A stretch of 64,000 bases of DNA. Source: Thermocoleostomius sinensis A174. GTDB taxonomy: Bacteria; Cyanobacteriota; Cyanobacteriia; Elainellales; Elainellaceae. The notes beneath the pieces were generated by a model, which searched no databases, was not told the DNA's origin, and saw nothing but the letters and a program-made list of their open reading frames with translations. The translations under genes and the position numbers were made by a program. The stretch lies in contig NZ_CP113797.1 in NCBI RefSeq assembly GCF_026802175.1, positions 1,775,026 to 1,839,025 on the forward strand, written 5' to 3'. Positions 10,121 through 18,965 of this stretch are shown here, in pieces (the stretch's first letter is position 1; the number at the start of each line of letters is the position of its first letter).

Positions 10121-11104
10121 TCAATTACAGTCGCGATCGTTAACGGTTTCATCAGGCATGACAGTTCGACACAACTTCACAGTGCTGAGATCAACCCCGG
10201 TTAGATTAGCACCTGTCAAGTTAGCTTTGCGCAGGTTAGTATCAGTGAGATTGGCTCCAGTCAAATCGGCTCCACTGAGATTACTGCGAGCTAAGTTGAC
10301 TCCGGTTAAGTTCGTTCCAGTCAAGATAGCATCTCTGAGATCAGCTTCAGCCATATAGGCTTCTGTTAAATCAACCTGGCTAAGATTTGTGCGACTGAGA
10401 ATGGCACTGCCGAAATTTGCTTCTCGCGACACGGCATTTGTGAGCTTAGCACGAGTTAAATCAGCCCGTGAGAGGGTTGCTCTGACTAAATTAGCCCCCT
10501 CTAGTCTAGCTTTGCGCAAATTGGCATCTCCCATATACGTTCGCCGCAAATCCGCTGTGCGCAAATCTGCCCGAGTCAAATCCGCCCCGCTAAGATTGGC
10601 ATCTCGTAATACGGCCCCAAAGAAATTTGTGCGAATCAGGTCAGCCATACTGACATCCGCATCATCGAGATTCGCCTTTTGTAAGTTACTGTCTCCTAAG
10701 TAGGCTCGACTCAAGTTCGCGTCACTCAAATTGGCTTCAGTCAGCATCACCCCATTCAAAATCGCCTCGCTGAGAGAAGCCCCACTGAGGTTGGCTTTGT
10801 GAAAGTTTGCTTCGCTCAAGATCGCTCTAGACAAGGCTGCATCTTTGAGGTTGACTTCAACCAAATTTGCGCCCCGTAGAGTGACATCTTCTAAGTCTGC
10901 ATCTTGTAGGTCAGCCCGTTTCAGATCGCTGCCATCAAGATCACAATTGGGACAAGCTTTACCATCCAGCAGCCGATTGACTCGGTTTGCCTTCATCGCT
11001 CGGCTAGAAATGACCCAACCGACCAACAGAGCTAGTAAGGAAAAATAGATGGCCAAGATGAGGAAGGCTCTCAGATTTTTCCTATCCATAGTCAGGGCAG
11101 CCAT
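10121..11104 (-). CDS. Membrane-anchored pentapeptide-repeat protein
   Basis: About 327 residues. One N-terminal transmembrane helix (FLILAIYFSLLALLVGWVI) is followed by a C-x-x-C segment (KACPNCDL). The rest is about 50 uninterrupted A(D/N)Lxx pentapeptides, which fold as a right-handed quadrilateral beta-helix. The ATG at 11104 is preferred because GGTGAGG sits just upstream; a GTG at 11116 would add four residues. Such proteins are abundant in cyanobacteria and few have known roles. The domain is expected to lie outside the cytoplasmic membrane or to face the cytosol, depending on anchor topology. Confidence 0.9.
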   Translation of the reverse strand: MAALTMDRKNLRAFLILAIYFSLLALLVGWVISSRAMKANRVNRLLDGKACPNCDLDGSDLKRADLQDADLEDVTLRGANLVEVNLKDAALSRAILSEANFHKANLSGASLSEAILNGVMLTEANLSDANLSRAYLGDSNLQKANLDDADVSMADLIRTNFFGAVLRDANLSGADLTRADLRTADLRRTYMGDANLRKARLEGANLVRATLSRADLTRAKLTNAVSREANFGSAILSRTNLSQVDLTEAYMAEADLRDAILTGTNLTGVNLARSNLSGADLTGANLTDTNLRKANLTGANLTGVDLSTVKLCRTVMPDETVNDRDCN

Positions 11105-11171
11105 GGCAAACCTCACCGAGTGCTATCAGGTTTCAGTGTAGCTCAGGAAGGGTGAGGGGTTGGGGATTAGA

Positions 11172-11187
11172 GGGTTAGGATTAACCC
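11172..11187. other. Small perfect stem-loop
   Basis: GGGTTA and TAACCC are separated by GGAT between the glycosyltransferase and the pentapeptide gene, both on the minus strand. There is no U-tract in the direction of those genes. Read on the plus strand it is followed by a T-rich stretch. Its role is unclear. Confidence 0.3.
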
Positions 11188-11226
11188 TTATCTGTCCTTT
11201 TTCAGGTTTCCTTGCATCCTTTTCTC

Positions 11227-12177
11227 TTACCCTCCCCAAACGGTAGCTAGCACTTGCTCAGGTGCAATATCGGATAAGTTACCAGTGGTGGATTGGATGC
11301 TCTGGAACTTGTCGCTTTGGGGCAGGAACGGAGTGGAATCGATCGCCCCTAGTAGAGCCAGTGTATACACTTGCAGGGCTGCTGCCAGTTGCATGGCCAC
11401 GCGATTGCTACTAAGCAGCAAATTTGCCCCCGCAATCATAGCCGCTAGCTTGCCAATGTCATTGGGTCTAGTAACTTTTAGCATCGGGCAAGCTGTTGTC
11501 AAGGCAGACACAAAGGCTTTGTCGGATGGGGTCTCTGCCACAACCAAGGGTAAATCTGGCTGGCGCTGCTGAAAATCTTGAACAATTCTGTGCCAGTATT
11601 CAATCGGATAAGTATCACCGCTGTTTGCTTCGTTCTCTTGGTTTGAGCCTCCACAAATTAATACATAATTGTTAACATTCAAACGCTTCTGCTCGGCTTC
11701 GGCCCAATCTAAATCCACTTTGGGAATGCTGATGCTCAGTTCAGGTGTCGGCGTTTTAATACCGAGACCTTGCAGCAAATCATGGTACATATCGGCCGCA
11801 TATTGGTCGGGCTGACGAGCAACAGCATTGGTTAGAAACAAGTTCGATCCACTGGCATAGCCAATGCGAACAGGAATTCCAGTCAGCCAAAGCAAAAAGT
11901 GAGTGCTCCAGCCTTGTCCGGCAGAGATGGCTACATCGGTGTAGCGATCGCGCATAATGCCGAGCAAGTTTGCCCAATCTGCTGGGCTGTTGCGGTCTCT
12001 ATAATCGAAGGTGAATATTTCGTCCACTGATTTGCAAACCCGATAAGCCGCTATGGCTCTAGGCTCTACTACTACATCAATCTCGGCATTGGGATAATTG
12101 CGCTTTAAATCATCTAGGGTTGGAAAAAAGAAAATCTGATCGCTAACTCCACCAGGGACAAGAGCTACTACTCGCAT
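11227..12177 (-). CDS. Glycosyltransferase family 9 (ADP-heptose:LPS heptosyltransferase type)
   Basis: A 316-residue GT-B fold protein. The N-terminus MRVVALVPGGVSDQIFFFPT matches the GT9 start, where a Gly-rich turn precedes the first helix. The C-terminal half has VLICGGSNQEN and a helix with AAMIAGANLLLSSNRVAMQLAAAL, the nucleotide-sugar-binding region of heptosyltransferases. Family members transfer sugars to lipopolysaccharide core. Most cyanobacteria lack typical heptose cores, so the real sugar is uncertain. The soluble or peripheral protein has no membrane helix. Confidence 0.85.
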   Translation of the reverse strand: MRVVALVPGGVSDQIFFFPTLDDLKRNYPNAEIDVVVEPRAIAAYRVCKSVDEIFTFDYRDRNSPADWANLLGIMRDRYTDVAISAGQGWSTHFLLWLTGIPVRIGYASGSNLFLTNAVARQPDQYAADMYHDLLQGLGIKTPTPELSISIPKVDLDWAEAEQKRLNVNNYVLICGGSNQENEANSGDTYPIEYWHRIVQDFQQRQPDLPLVVAETPSDKAFVSALTTACPMLKVTRPNDIGKLAAMIAGANLLLSSNRVAMQLAAALQVYTLALLGAIDSTPFLPQSDKFQSIQSTTGNLSDIAPEQVLATVWGG

Positions 12178-12294
12178 AAGAAATATTTCGTTACGAGAAT
12201 ATCGCTCCTTATTTTAGGGGAATGACTACCCAATCCCAACACGCTTTCAGGTTATTGTATGATTTGCTAATTTTTCGGAGGTGGGGAGTAGGGA

Positions 12295-13803
12295 GTGGAA
12301 GCGCTTAAATTGATTAGAGATATGAAGGCAAAATCTGACGGTAATTCATCACCACTAAAGTCGCACCCTAAAGTTGATGGCTGGCAGCAGGGAGAACTGC
12401 TGGAGATCACGATCGCCGATTTGAACCACACAGGCGATGGGGTGGGGCGCTGGCAAGGACAAGTGATTTTTGTGCCGAATACGGTTCCGGGCGATCGGGT
12501 GTTGGTGCGGCTGGTGCGAGTCAAGCCTCAATACGCCCATGGCAAACTTCATCAATTGCTAGAAGCCTCACCTCACCGAATTCGTCCCCATTGCATCGTG
12601 GCAGACAAATGTGGCGGCTGTCAGTGGCAGCAGATTGACTATGCTTACCAATTGGCAGCAAAACAAAATCTCGTCATTCAAGATCTACAGCGCATTGGTG
12701 GCTTTCCCAATCCACCCGTCGATCCTGTTGTTACCCCACTCCCTCATCCCTCATCCCAAGCCTCGCCCCTCATTCCCCACCTCCACTACCGCAACAAAGC
12801 CACCTATCCCCTTGTTCGATCGATCGCCACAGGTCAGGTACAAGCAGGATATTACCAAAAGGGAAGTCATGAGCTAATCAACTTGAATCAGTGTCCCATT
12901 CAAGATGAACGTCTGAATCCGTTGTTGGCGGAGGTAAAGCAAGACATCCAAGGACAGGGCTGGTCGATTTACAACGAAACGCAGCATCACGGTAAGCTGC
13001 GCCACCTAGGAGTACGAATTGGTCGTCGCACTGGCGAGATGCTGCTAACGTTGGTGAGCACCCAGGCAAAATTACCGGGGATAGAGGAACAAGCGAACGT
13101 CTGGCTGGAACGCTATCCCGCCTTAGTTGGGGTGTGTATCAACATCAACCCCGATCGCACCAATGCAATTTTTGGCAAGGAAACCCACTGTATTACCGGA
13201 CGATCGTATTTGTATGAAGAATTCGCCGGGCTGCAATTGCGAATTCAACCCACAACCTTCTTTCAGGTAAATACTGAGCAGGCAGAGACACTACTGCACA
13301 TGATCGCCGCCGAGTTGCAAGGGCAAGGACTACTGCAAGGGCAGGAACTCCTAATCGATGCATATTGTGGCATTGGCACCCTGACTCTACCGCTGGCTAA
13401 GCAAGTGCAACACGCGATCGGTATTGAAGTGCAACCCGAATCGATTGAGCAAGCACAACAGAACGCCGCCCTCAACAATATTACCAACGTAGATTTTCGG
13501 GTTGGAGCCGTCGAGCAGGTGCTACCCACCTTGTTACCCACCTTATTACCCACTCAACCGACTCTAACTCAACCAACAATTGTTCTACTTGATCCACCTC
13601 GTAAAGGCTGTGATCAAGCGGTGATTGACGTCCTGCTGGCAACACAACCCGATCGCATTGTGTATGTCAGTTGTAATCCCTCTACCCTAGCTCGCGATCT
13701 CAAATCCCTCTGCTCAATCTATAAACTCAACCGAGTACAGCCAGTCGATTTCTTTCCTCAAACTCCCCACGTGGAGTGTGTCGCGTTTTTAGTTAAACCC
13801 TGA
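12295..13803 (+). CDS. rlmD: 23S rRNA (uracil(1939)-C5)-methyltransferase
   Basis: A 502-residue RNA m5U methyltransferase of the TrmA/RumA family. There is a TRAM RNA-binding domain at about 35-95, and an iron-sulfur Cys set in HCIVADKCGGCQWQ plus NQCPI. The C-terminal methylase has FFQVNTEQAETL, LIDAYCGIGTLTLPLA, LDPPRKGCD and the catalytic Cys in YVSCNPSTLARD. The start is ambiguous between GTG at 12295 and ATG at 12322. Two low-complexity insertions are encoded: a Pro/Ser-rich stretch (12731-12780) and a 12-bp tandem repeat (13523-13558). Confidence 0.92.
   Translation: MEALKLIRDMKAKSDGNSSPLKSHPKVDGWQQGELLEITIADLNHTGDGVGRWQGQVIFVPNTVPGDRVLVRLVRVKPQYAHGKLHQLLEASPHRIRPHCIVADKCGGCQWQQIDYAYQLAAKQNLVIQDLQRIGGFPNPPVDPVVTPLPHPSSQASPLIPHLHYRNKATYPLVRSIATGQVQAGYYQKGSHELINLNQCPIQDERLNPLLAEVKQDIQGQGWSIYNETQHHGKLRHLGVRIGRRTGEMLLTLVSTQAKLPGIEEQANVWLERYPALVGVCININPDRTNAIFGKETHCITGRSYLYEEFAGLQLRIQPTTFFQVNTEQAETLLHMIAAELQGQGLLQGQELLIDAYCGIGTLTLPLAKQVQHAIGIEVQPESIEQAQQNAALNNITNVDFRVGAVEQVLPTLLPTLLPTQPTLTQPTIVLLDPPRKGCDQAVIDVLLATQPDRIVYVSCNPSTLARDLKSLCSIYKLNRVQPVDFFPQTPHVECVAFLVKP
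12731..12780 (+). repeat. C-rich degenerate heptamer string inside rlmD
   Basis: Consecutive CCCTCAT-like units encode a Pro/Ser-rich loop. They resemble the C-rich strings seen in spacers such as 14500-14590 and 16565-16625, suggesting that the same repeat process entered coding sequence. Confidence 0.5.
13523..13558 (+). repeat. 12-bp tandem repeat inside rlmD
   Basis: TACCCACCTTGT, TACCCACCTTAT and TACCCACTCAAC follow each other in frame and encode LPTLLPTLLPTQPT, between the AdoMet-binding region and the DPPRKG motif. The unit is a multiple of three, so the frame is kept. Confidence 0.75.
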
Positions 13804-13838
13804 TTGCCAATATCGCAACAAACGATTTACTGCAACCA

Positions 13839-14324
13839 CTACCAACAGCCACCAATGTCGGCCAAGGCTGCATCCCGATTCAGCCAACCCTCCGAATAGG
13901 GCGAGCCATTGTCGTGCCAATAGGCACGTTCATCAATGACGCGACAAGCCAATTCATCATCCGAATATCCCCAATATAAATTGGCGAATTCATACCACCC
14001 GTCCACCCCATGCAAAAAGGCAGTATCAAAACAAACCATCTGCGAGAAAGTCGTTGAAAATTGTTCGCAGTTTGCGGTTTGCCAAAAGTCATAGTAAGCC
14101 CAAGTATAGGCTTCATATTCGGTGGCTGGAAGCTCATCAAAATAAACCGAGGCATAGCCGTTGAGCGTGTACCCCCCATATTCATAGGGAAAGTAAGCCT
14201 CCCCACATTCCCACTCGCACACAAAATCCCAGGCGGCTTCATAATAGGCATGTGCGCTGTCGGCAGTACAGGCGACAAACAACACAACACCCGGCACAAC
14301 AGCGGCGGCAATCAGTCGCTTCAT
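13839..14324 (-). CDS. Small secreted Cys/Tyr/Trp-rich protein, possible diverged GH108-like domain
   Basis: A 161-residue protein with a Sec signal (KRLIAAAVVPGVVLFVACTADSAHA cut in two parts: hydrophobic core to about residue 18, cleavage near AHA/YY). The mature part has six Cys, an even number compatible with disulfides, and many Tyr and Trp. The segments DFVCEWECGEAYFPYEYGGY and YYDFWQTANCEQF followed by CFDTAFLHG recall the GH108/TtsA muramidase layout (helix with E-G-G, then FW...C, then FDTAVNHG). The similarity is from memory and weak. GGGTGA lies before the ATG. If real, it would be a small peptidoglycan-active or inactive lysozyme-like protein. Otherwise its function is unknown. 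Confidence 0.72.
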   Translation of the reverse strand: MKRLIAAAVVPGVVLFVACTADSAHAYYEAAWDFVCEWECGEAYFPYEYGGYTLNGYASVYFDELPATEYEAYTWAYYDFWQTANCEQFSTTFSQMVCFDTAFLHGVDGWYEFANLYWGYSDDELACRVIDERAYWHDNGSPYSEGWLNRDAALADIGGCW

Positions 14325-14499
14325 AATTTTTCACCCTTAAAAAACAAACAGAAACACACCGAATTTGTTTCTATCTAAGGCGCTATCTACTGATTATTCT
14401 ACCATTACCTAAAAAATAGTTAAAGAAAATACTCTGGTAAATAGAAAATTTTTAGGTTATGCTAATCTGTTTTTGAAAAAACCAAATCCTTTACGTCTC

Positions 14500-14586
14500 C
14501 CTTATTCCACTCATCTCCCCGATCCCCCGATTTTCCTAAACCCAACAACCTCTAACCCCGCATCCCCAATTCCCAACTCTCAACAC
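14500..14586. repeat. C-rich degenerate heptamer-like spacer repeat
   Basis: Units such as CCCCGAT, CCCCCGAT and CCCAAC alternate downstream of sppA on its noncoding strand. The string resembles others at 16565-16625, 39065-39100 and 58742-58820. Confidence 0.4.
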
Positions 14587-16395
14587 CTAATCAATCCGAG
14601 GATTAAAGGGCAACCGCATGTATACGCCAAGGGGATCGTTCATCGATCGTAAATCTTCAAGATCATCCTGAAGTTTCTGAAATTCCAGCGTCAGTGGATC
14701 GAGGGTAGTTGAAGAGGCAAGGTAGGGTTTCAGGTAATTCTGAAACAAGCCTTCAAACCAAAACACCGAACCTGCTGGATATTCAACGAGTTGCCAATCG
14801 TCTTCCAGATTGGCTTCGGTGGCAGCGGCTTGAATGGCATCGTCTAATCCGCCTAATTCATCAACCAGTCCAATTTTTTGTGCTTCTGCCCCAGACCACA
14901 CGCGCCCTTGGGCAATTTCGTTTACCTTTTCCCTGGGCAAGTTACGCGATTCTGCCACGATCGTCAGAAATTTATCGTATACCTGATCGACGACACGCTG
15001 AACAATGGCGAGTTCTTCAGGAGTCTTGGGACGAGAGACGGTTTCAATGTCAGCAAATTGCCCAGTTTTGACGTTGTCCCAAGTAATGCCATTGCGGTTG
15101 GCAATATCTTGAAAATTGGGCAGTAACCCAAATACCCCGATCGACCCTGTGATGGTGTTAGGTGAGGCAAAAATTCGGTTGGCGTGCGTTGCAATTTGAT
15201 AGCCACCGGAGGCGGCATAGTTGCCCATTGACACAATTACGGGTTTCTCTTTGGTAGTTAGCAGCACTTCACGAGTGATTTGCTCTGAAGCAATGGCACT
15301 GCCCCCCGGACTGTTGACGCGCAACACAACCGCTTTGACTGTTTCATCTTGCCGCACATCGCGCAGAGTTTCTGCTAGAGAATCGCCACCGATAGAGCGA
15401 GAAGCACCACTGCCGTCTACAATATTTCCTTCAGCGTACACTACCGCAATTTGGTTGTTTGAGGAACCTTGCTCGCGATCGACGGCACTCGCGTATTCTG
15501 ACAAATTAATCTGCCGGAACGAGTCTGCTGTTTCGTCTTCACCCGTTAGTTTGTGCAGTTCCGTCACCACTTCATCTCGGTAGGCAATCTCATCCACCAG
15601 TCCCGCCGATTGTGCTTGGTCGGACAATAAAATAGCCTGCTGATTGGCGATCGTCTGTAGCTGTTGAGTGGGGATGTCTCGACTCTTGGAAGTCGTGATT
15701 AGAAACTCGTTCCACAGATCGTTGAGTAGTTTTTGTGTTTGCTCTCTCTCTTCGGGGCTGCTGTCATTGCGAGTGAAAGGTTCGATCGCAGATTTATATT
15801 TACCCACCCGCAGCGCTTGCACGCCGATGCCATATTTTTGCAAGGCCTCAGCAAAGAAGATATTTTCCAAGTTCAGTCCGTTTAGCTCCAACACGCTGCT
15901 GGGATGCTGAAAGATGGTATCTGCCACCGAGGCAAGATAATAATCTCGTTCGCGCCAAGCTTCGTCGCTGTAAGCATAGATAGGTTTACCGCGATCCCGA
16001 AAGGTTTGAAGCGCCTGTCGCACTTCCCGTAGGGTTGCCAAGCCAGACCCACCGGACGTTGCCGTATTGCCATACACATACAACCCTGCAATTCGATCGT
16101 CTTCTGCGGCTTGTTCAATCGACTGCAATACCGATCGCAGTGCAATTGGGCGATTCAATGAGCCACCCGATACTACAGCCGTGATCACACCACTGGGATC
16201 ACTGGATGGATTCGTATCCGTGATTTCTTGCGACAAGTCAAGGGTGAGGATAGAGTTTTTCTCTACCCGTGGGCCCATCTCTTGTGTGGAGGTGGCGATC
16301 GCCACCAGCAACATCAATAGCCCCCCGACGCCAACGGCAGTAAACAACCCTAATCCGATGATGGTAGCGAAGATGGATTTGAGGAAATCACGCAT
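14587..16395 (-). CDS. sppA: Signal peptide peptidase SppA (protease IV, 67-kDa type)
   Basis: A 602-residue two-domain Ser/Lys protease of the S49 family. One N-terminal transmembrane helix (about 12-36) anchors it. The N-domain supplies the general-base Lys199 (RVGKYKSAIEPF). The C-domain supplies the nucleophile Ser396 (MGNYAASGGYQIA), preceded by RVNSPGGSAIASEQ and followed by GSIGVFG. These positions fit the E. coli long form. It degrades cleaved signal peptides, and in cyanobacteria SppA homologues have been linked to antenna protein turnover. It stands as a single gene. Confidence 0.94.
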   Translation of the reverse strand: MRDFLKSIFATIIGLGLFTAVGVGGLLMLLVAIATSTQEMGPRVEKNSILTLDLSQEITDTNPSSDPSGVITAVVSGGSLNRPIALRSVLQSIEQAAEDDRIAGLYVYGNTATSGGSGLATLREVRQALQTFRDRGKPIYAYSDEAWRERDYYLASVADTIFQHPSSVLELNGLNLENIFFAEALQKYGIGVQALRVGKYKSAIEPFTRNDSSPEEREQTQKLLNDLWNEFLITTSKSRDIPTQQLQTIANQQAILLSDQAQSAGLVDEIAYRDEVVTELHKLTGEDETADSFRQINLSEYASAVDREQGSSNNQIAVVYAEGNIVDGSGASRSIGGDSLAETLRDVRQDETVKAVVLRVNSPGGSAIASEQITREVLLTTKEKPVIVSMGNYAASGGYQIATHANRIFASPNTITGSIGVFGLLPNFQDIANRNGITWDNVKTGQFADIETVSRPKTPEELAIVQRVVDQVYDKFLTIVAESRNLPREKVNEIAQGRVWSGAEAQKIGLVDELGGLDDAIQAAATEANLEDDWQLVEYPAGSVFWFEGLFQNYLKPYLASSTTLDPLTLEFQKLQDDLEDLRSMNDPLGVYMRLPFNPRID

Positions 16396-16564
16396 GGCGG
16401 AGTTGAGGAGTGAGATTGAGGGGTGGGGTTAGGAAATAGGGATCAAGCTTGCGCATTGCTTCCTAATTCTTCTCATTCCTCACTATAATCCCTCTGCTTA
16501 GCAATCGGCGGGAGGCGACACTGTCACACCTTTACCCTTCACCCGATACAAGCAAGGCTTAGCG

Positions 16565-16625
16565 CCTCAACCCCTAATCGCCTAACACCGAGTTACCAAC
16601 TCCTAACCCCCAACCCCCAACACAC
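16565..16625. repeat. C-rich degenerate heptamer-like spacer repeat
   Basis: The string contains ACCCCTAA, CCTAACAC, CCTAACCCCC and AACCCCCAAC in succession. It runs into the 3' end of fni, where it encodes part of the poorly conserved tail. Confidence 0.45.
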
Positions 16626-17805
16626 CCGGCTGACGCAAATCAGACAGGGTAGCGCTACCCGTGCAAAATAAAACTGTGCTGATTTCAGCAATCAGGGCTT
16701 CCACCAGTTGCTCCAGAGCCAGTTCCGACTCAGCGGCGGCTTGCAGAAATGGTAGGGCTAATCCAGCCAGGTTTGCCCCCAACGCAAGGGCTTTGGCTGC
16801 CTCCAATCCGTTCCGTAGTCCACCGGAGGCGATTAAAGGAATCGTGGGCGCGATCGATCGAATGGAGGTAATGCAGTCGGCGGTGGAAATTCCCCAATTA
16901 GCGAAGGTTTGTCCCAATCGCCGCTGAAGCGGATCGTGGGCGCGTTCGCTTTCGACCTTAGCCCAAGACGTGCCTCCGGCTCCGGCTACATCGATCGCCG
17001 CTACTCCAGCCTCGATCAATCGCTGAGCCATTCTGGCGGAAATACCGTTGCCGACTTCTTTGGCAATCACGGGTACGGGTAGCGCTTGGCATAATTGCTC
17101 AATCTTAGCAAGCAAGCCTTTAAAGTTGGTGTCGCCGTGGGTTTGTACACATTCTTGCAGCGGATTTAAATGCAGCACCAGGGCATCGGCTGCTAGCCAC
17201 TCCACAATTTGTAAACATTCCTTGACGCCATAGCGATAGTTCAGTTGCACTGCACCCAGGTTGGCAAACAGAAGAATATCTGGGGCGATCGCTCGTACCG
17301 CAAACGTAGACACAACTTCTGGGTTTTCGATCGCCACTCGTTGGGACCCTACTCCCATCGCCAGACCATACCGTTGAGCCACGGCCGCTAGCCGATAGTT
17401 GATTAACCGTGCCAGTTCCGTACCGCCTGTCATGGAGGAAATCAATAAGGGAGCACCCAAGGTTTTACCTAAAAACTGGGTGGTGATATTGATGTCGTGA
17501 CGATCGAGTTCTGGCAAACAGCAGTGGGTAAACCGATAGCGCTCTAATCCAGTCGATCGGCAGCTTTGCACATCTTCTTCTAAACAAACGCGCAGGTGAT
17601 CGGCTTTACGGTTTTGTGTGGCTAATGCTTGTTCTGGCGCAACTGCCTGATTGATTGGTTGGCAGAGTCCGTTTGGATCAGAACATGAAGAGTGTAAATT
17701 CACAGGCGTTTCTATGGACAACCGTTGAATGGATTGAAATACAAGGCGCTGAGAGCGCAGATTGTTTTGCCCTACTAGTTTCCCATGCGATGAGGCGTTG
17801 CTCAT
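16603..17805 (-). CDS. fni: Isopentenyl-diphosphate delta-isomerase, type 2 (FMN-dependent)
   Basis: Interconverts IPP and DMAPP. The protein (400 residues from the ATG at 17805) has a TIM-barrel core: [94 protein letters not shown] and [16 protein letters not shown], the FMN and substrate loops of the type 2 family. Normal members begin only 10-20 residues before the RKADH motif. Here some 65 residues precede it, so the true start may be internal. The extension has no clear signal. The enzyme feeds isoprenoid, carotenoid and phytol synthesis. Confidence 0.93.
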   Translation of the reverse strand: MSNASSHGKLVGQNNLRSQRLVFQSIQRLSIETPVNLHSSCSDPNGLCQPINQAVAPEQALATQNRKADHLRVCLEEDVQSCRSTGLERYRFTHCCLPELDRHDINITTQFLGKTLGAPLLISSMTGGTELARLINYRLAAVAQRYGLAMGVGSQRVAIENPEVVSTFAVRAIAPDILLFANLGAVQLNYRYGVKECLQIVEWLAADALVLHLNPLQECVQTHGDTNFKGLLAKIEQLCQALPVPVIAKEVGNGISARMAQRLIEAGVAAIDVAGAGGTSWAKVESERAHDPLQRRLGQTFANWGISTADCITSIRSIAPTIPLIASGGLRNGLEAAKALALGANLAGLALPFLQAAAESELALEQLVEALIAEISTVLFCTGSATLSDLRQPGVLGVGG

Positions 17806-18158
17806 TGTCAAATAACAATGCGATACAATTCTACGACCTGCAACGGTGGGCGTGGCTGAATTCAAGTCGGAGTTGCCCCGATCCCCACCCCTGCTTCCGG
17901 AGGGAGCAGAGAGCCGGATCGCTGCCTCGCTGGTTAGGAGAGGGCGAGGGTAAGGAGGCGGCAGGCAGATGCAGATCTCGATTCCGCAATACCCAACGGT
18001 GCATCAGCAAAGCAAACTACAGCACAACCGAAATCCCTCCTTTGGACGCTTGAGGGACTACTGGAAAGGTAGGGTAGTATGAAGGTAATTTGAGGAATCT
18101 ACTGATATTGAGATTTCTACTACCCTGCATCCTAGTTGCCAGCTAAACGGAGTTGATC
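17806..18158. other. Divergent promoter region of fni and vipp1
   Basis: About 350 bases. A plus-strand reading frame from 17655 to 18053 crosses it but has no family resemblance and overlaps fni, so it is not called. GGAG precedes the vipp1 ATG. No palindrome or repeat stood out. Confidence 0.4.
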
Positions 18159-18917
18159 ATGGGGTTATTTGATCGAGTCAGTCGCGTGATTCGCGCCAAT
18201 TTGAACAATTTGATCAGCCAAGCTGAAGATCCAGAAAAGATCCTTGAACAAACCGTGCTGGAGATGCAGGATGATTTGATTAAACTTCGGCAAGCGGTGG
18301 CCCAGGCAATTGCCACCCAGAAACGTACCGAACGGCAAGCGTCCCAAGCTGAAAGTACTGCTGATGAATGGTATCGTCGAGCGCAGTTGGCCCTACAAAA
18401 AGGCGATGAAGCGTTGGCGCGGGAAGCGTTGGCGCGGCGTCAGTCTTATTTGGAATCTGCCAATGCCCTCAAGTCGCAAACACAGCAACAACGCGGTGTT
18501 GTGACTAAGTTAAAAGAAAATATGCTAAAGCTGGAGAGTAAACTGGCGGAAGCAAAAACTAAGAAAGACATGTATATTGCCCGCGCTCGATCGGCCAAGG
18601 CGTCTCAGCAGTTGAATGAGATGCTGAACCGGGTTGGCACGAATCGCGCTTTGGAAGCGTTCGATCGCATGGAAGAGAAGGTCATGCAGTTAGAGGCGCA
18701 GGCAGAAGCCTCAGCAGAATTAGCTAGTGGTGATGAGGTGGAAAAGCAATTTGCAGCCCTAGAAAGCGGCAATAATGTGGATGTCGAGTTGGCCGCGTTA
18801 AAGGCTCAATTAACAGGCAGGAGTCCAGCCCTACCCGCTAACTCAAAGAATTCCTCAGCAAAAGCTTCGATCGATGAGGAGCTAGAGCAGCTTCGATCGA
18901 AGTTAGAAGATGGTTAA
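18159..18917 (+). CDS. vipp1: Vipp1/IM30, PspA-family membrane-remodelling protein
   Basis: A 252-residue ESCRT-III-like protein needed for thylakoid biogenesis and membrane repair. The N-terminal amphipathic helix MGLFDRVSRVIRANLN is followed by LISQAEDPEKILEQTVLEM and long coiled-coil helices to about residue 210. A linker and an extra C-terminal helix (SIDEELEQLRSKLE) distinguish Vipp1 from PspA, which ends near residue 220. ATG at 18159 has GGAG about 8 bases upstream; a TTG two codons earlier is unlikely. It is monocistronic here. Confidence 0.93.
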   Translation: MGLFDRVSRVIRANLNNLISQAEDPEKILEQTVLEMQDDLIKLRQAVAQAIATQKRTERQASQAESTADEWYRRAQLALQKGDEALAREALARRQSYLESANALKSQTQQQRGVVTKLKENMLKLESKLAEAKTKKDMYIARARSAKASQQLNEMLNRVGTNRALEAFDRMEEKVMQLEAQAEASAELASGDEVEKQFAALESGNNVDVELAALKAQLTGRSPALPANSKNSSAKASIDEELEQLRSKLEDG

Positions 18918-18965
18918 CAATAAAAGCGTGGTTATAGAGAATTAGAGGGTTATTAGAGCGTTTAG

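Noticed and set aside
10158..10703. Antisense frames along the pentapeptide-repeat gene
   Set aside because: They arise from the regular codon pattern of the pentapeptide repeats on the other strand (Ser/Arg/Val/Ala-rich shadow).
13880..14311. 143-codon frame within the small secreted protein gene, same strand
   Set aside because: The other frame has a signal peptide, a good ribosome binding site and paired Cys. This one has no plausible domain.
17655..18053. 132-codon plus-strand frame across the fni/vipp1 spacer
   Set aside because: It overlaps the conserved N-terminal part of fni in antisense, has no family features, and its composition is unlike neighbouring proteins.
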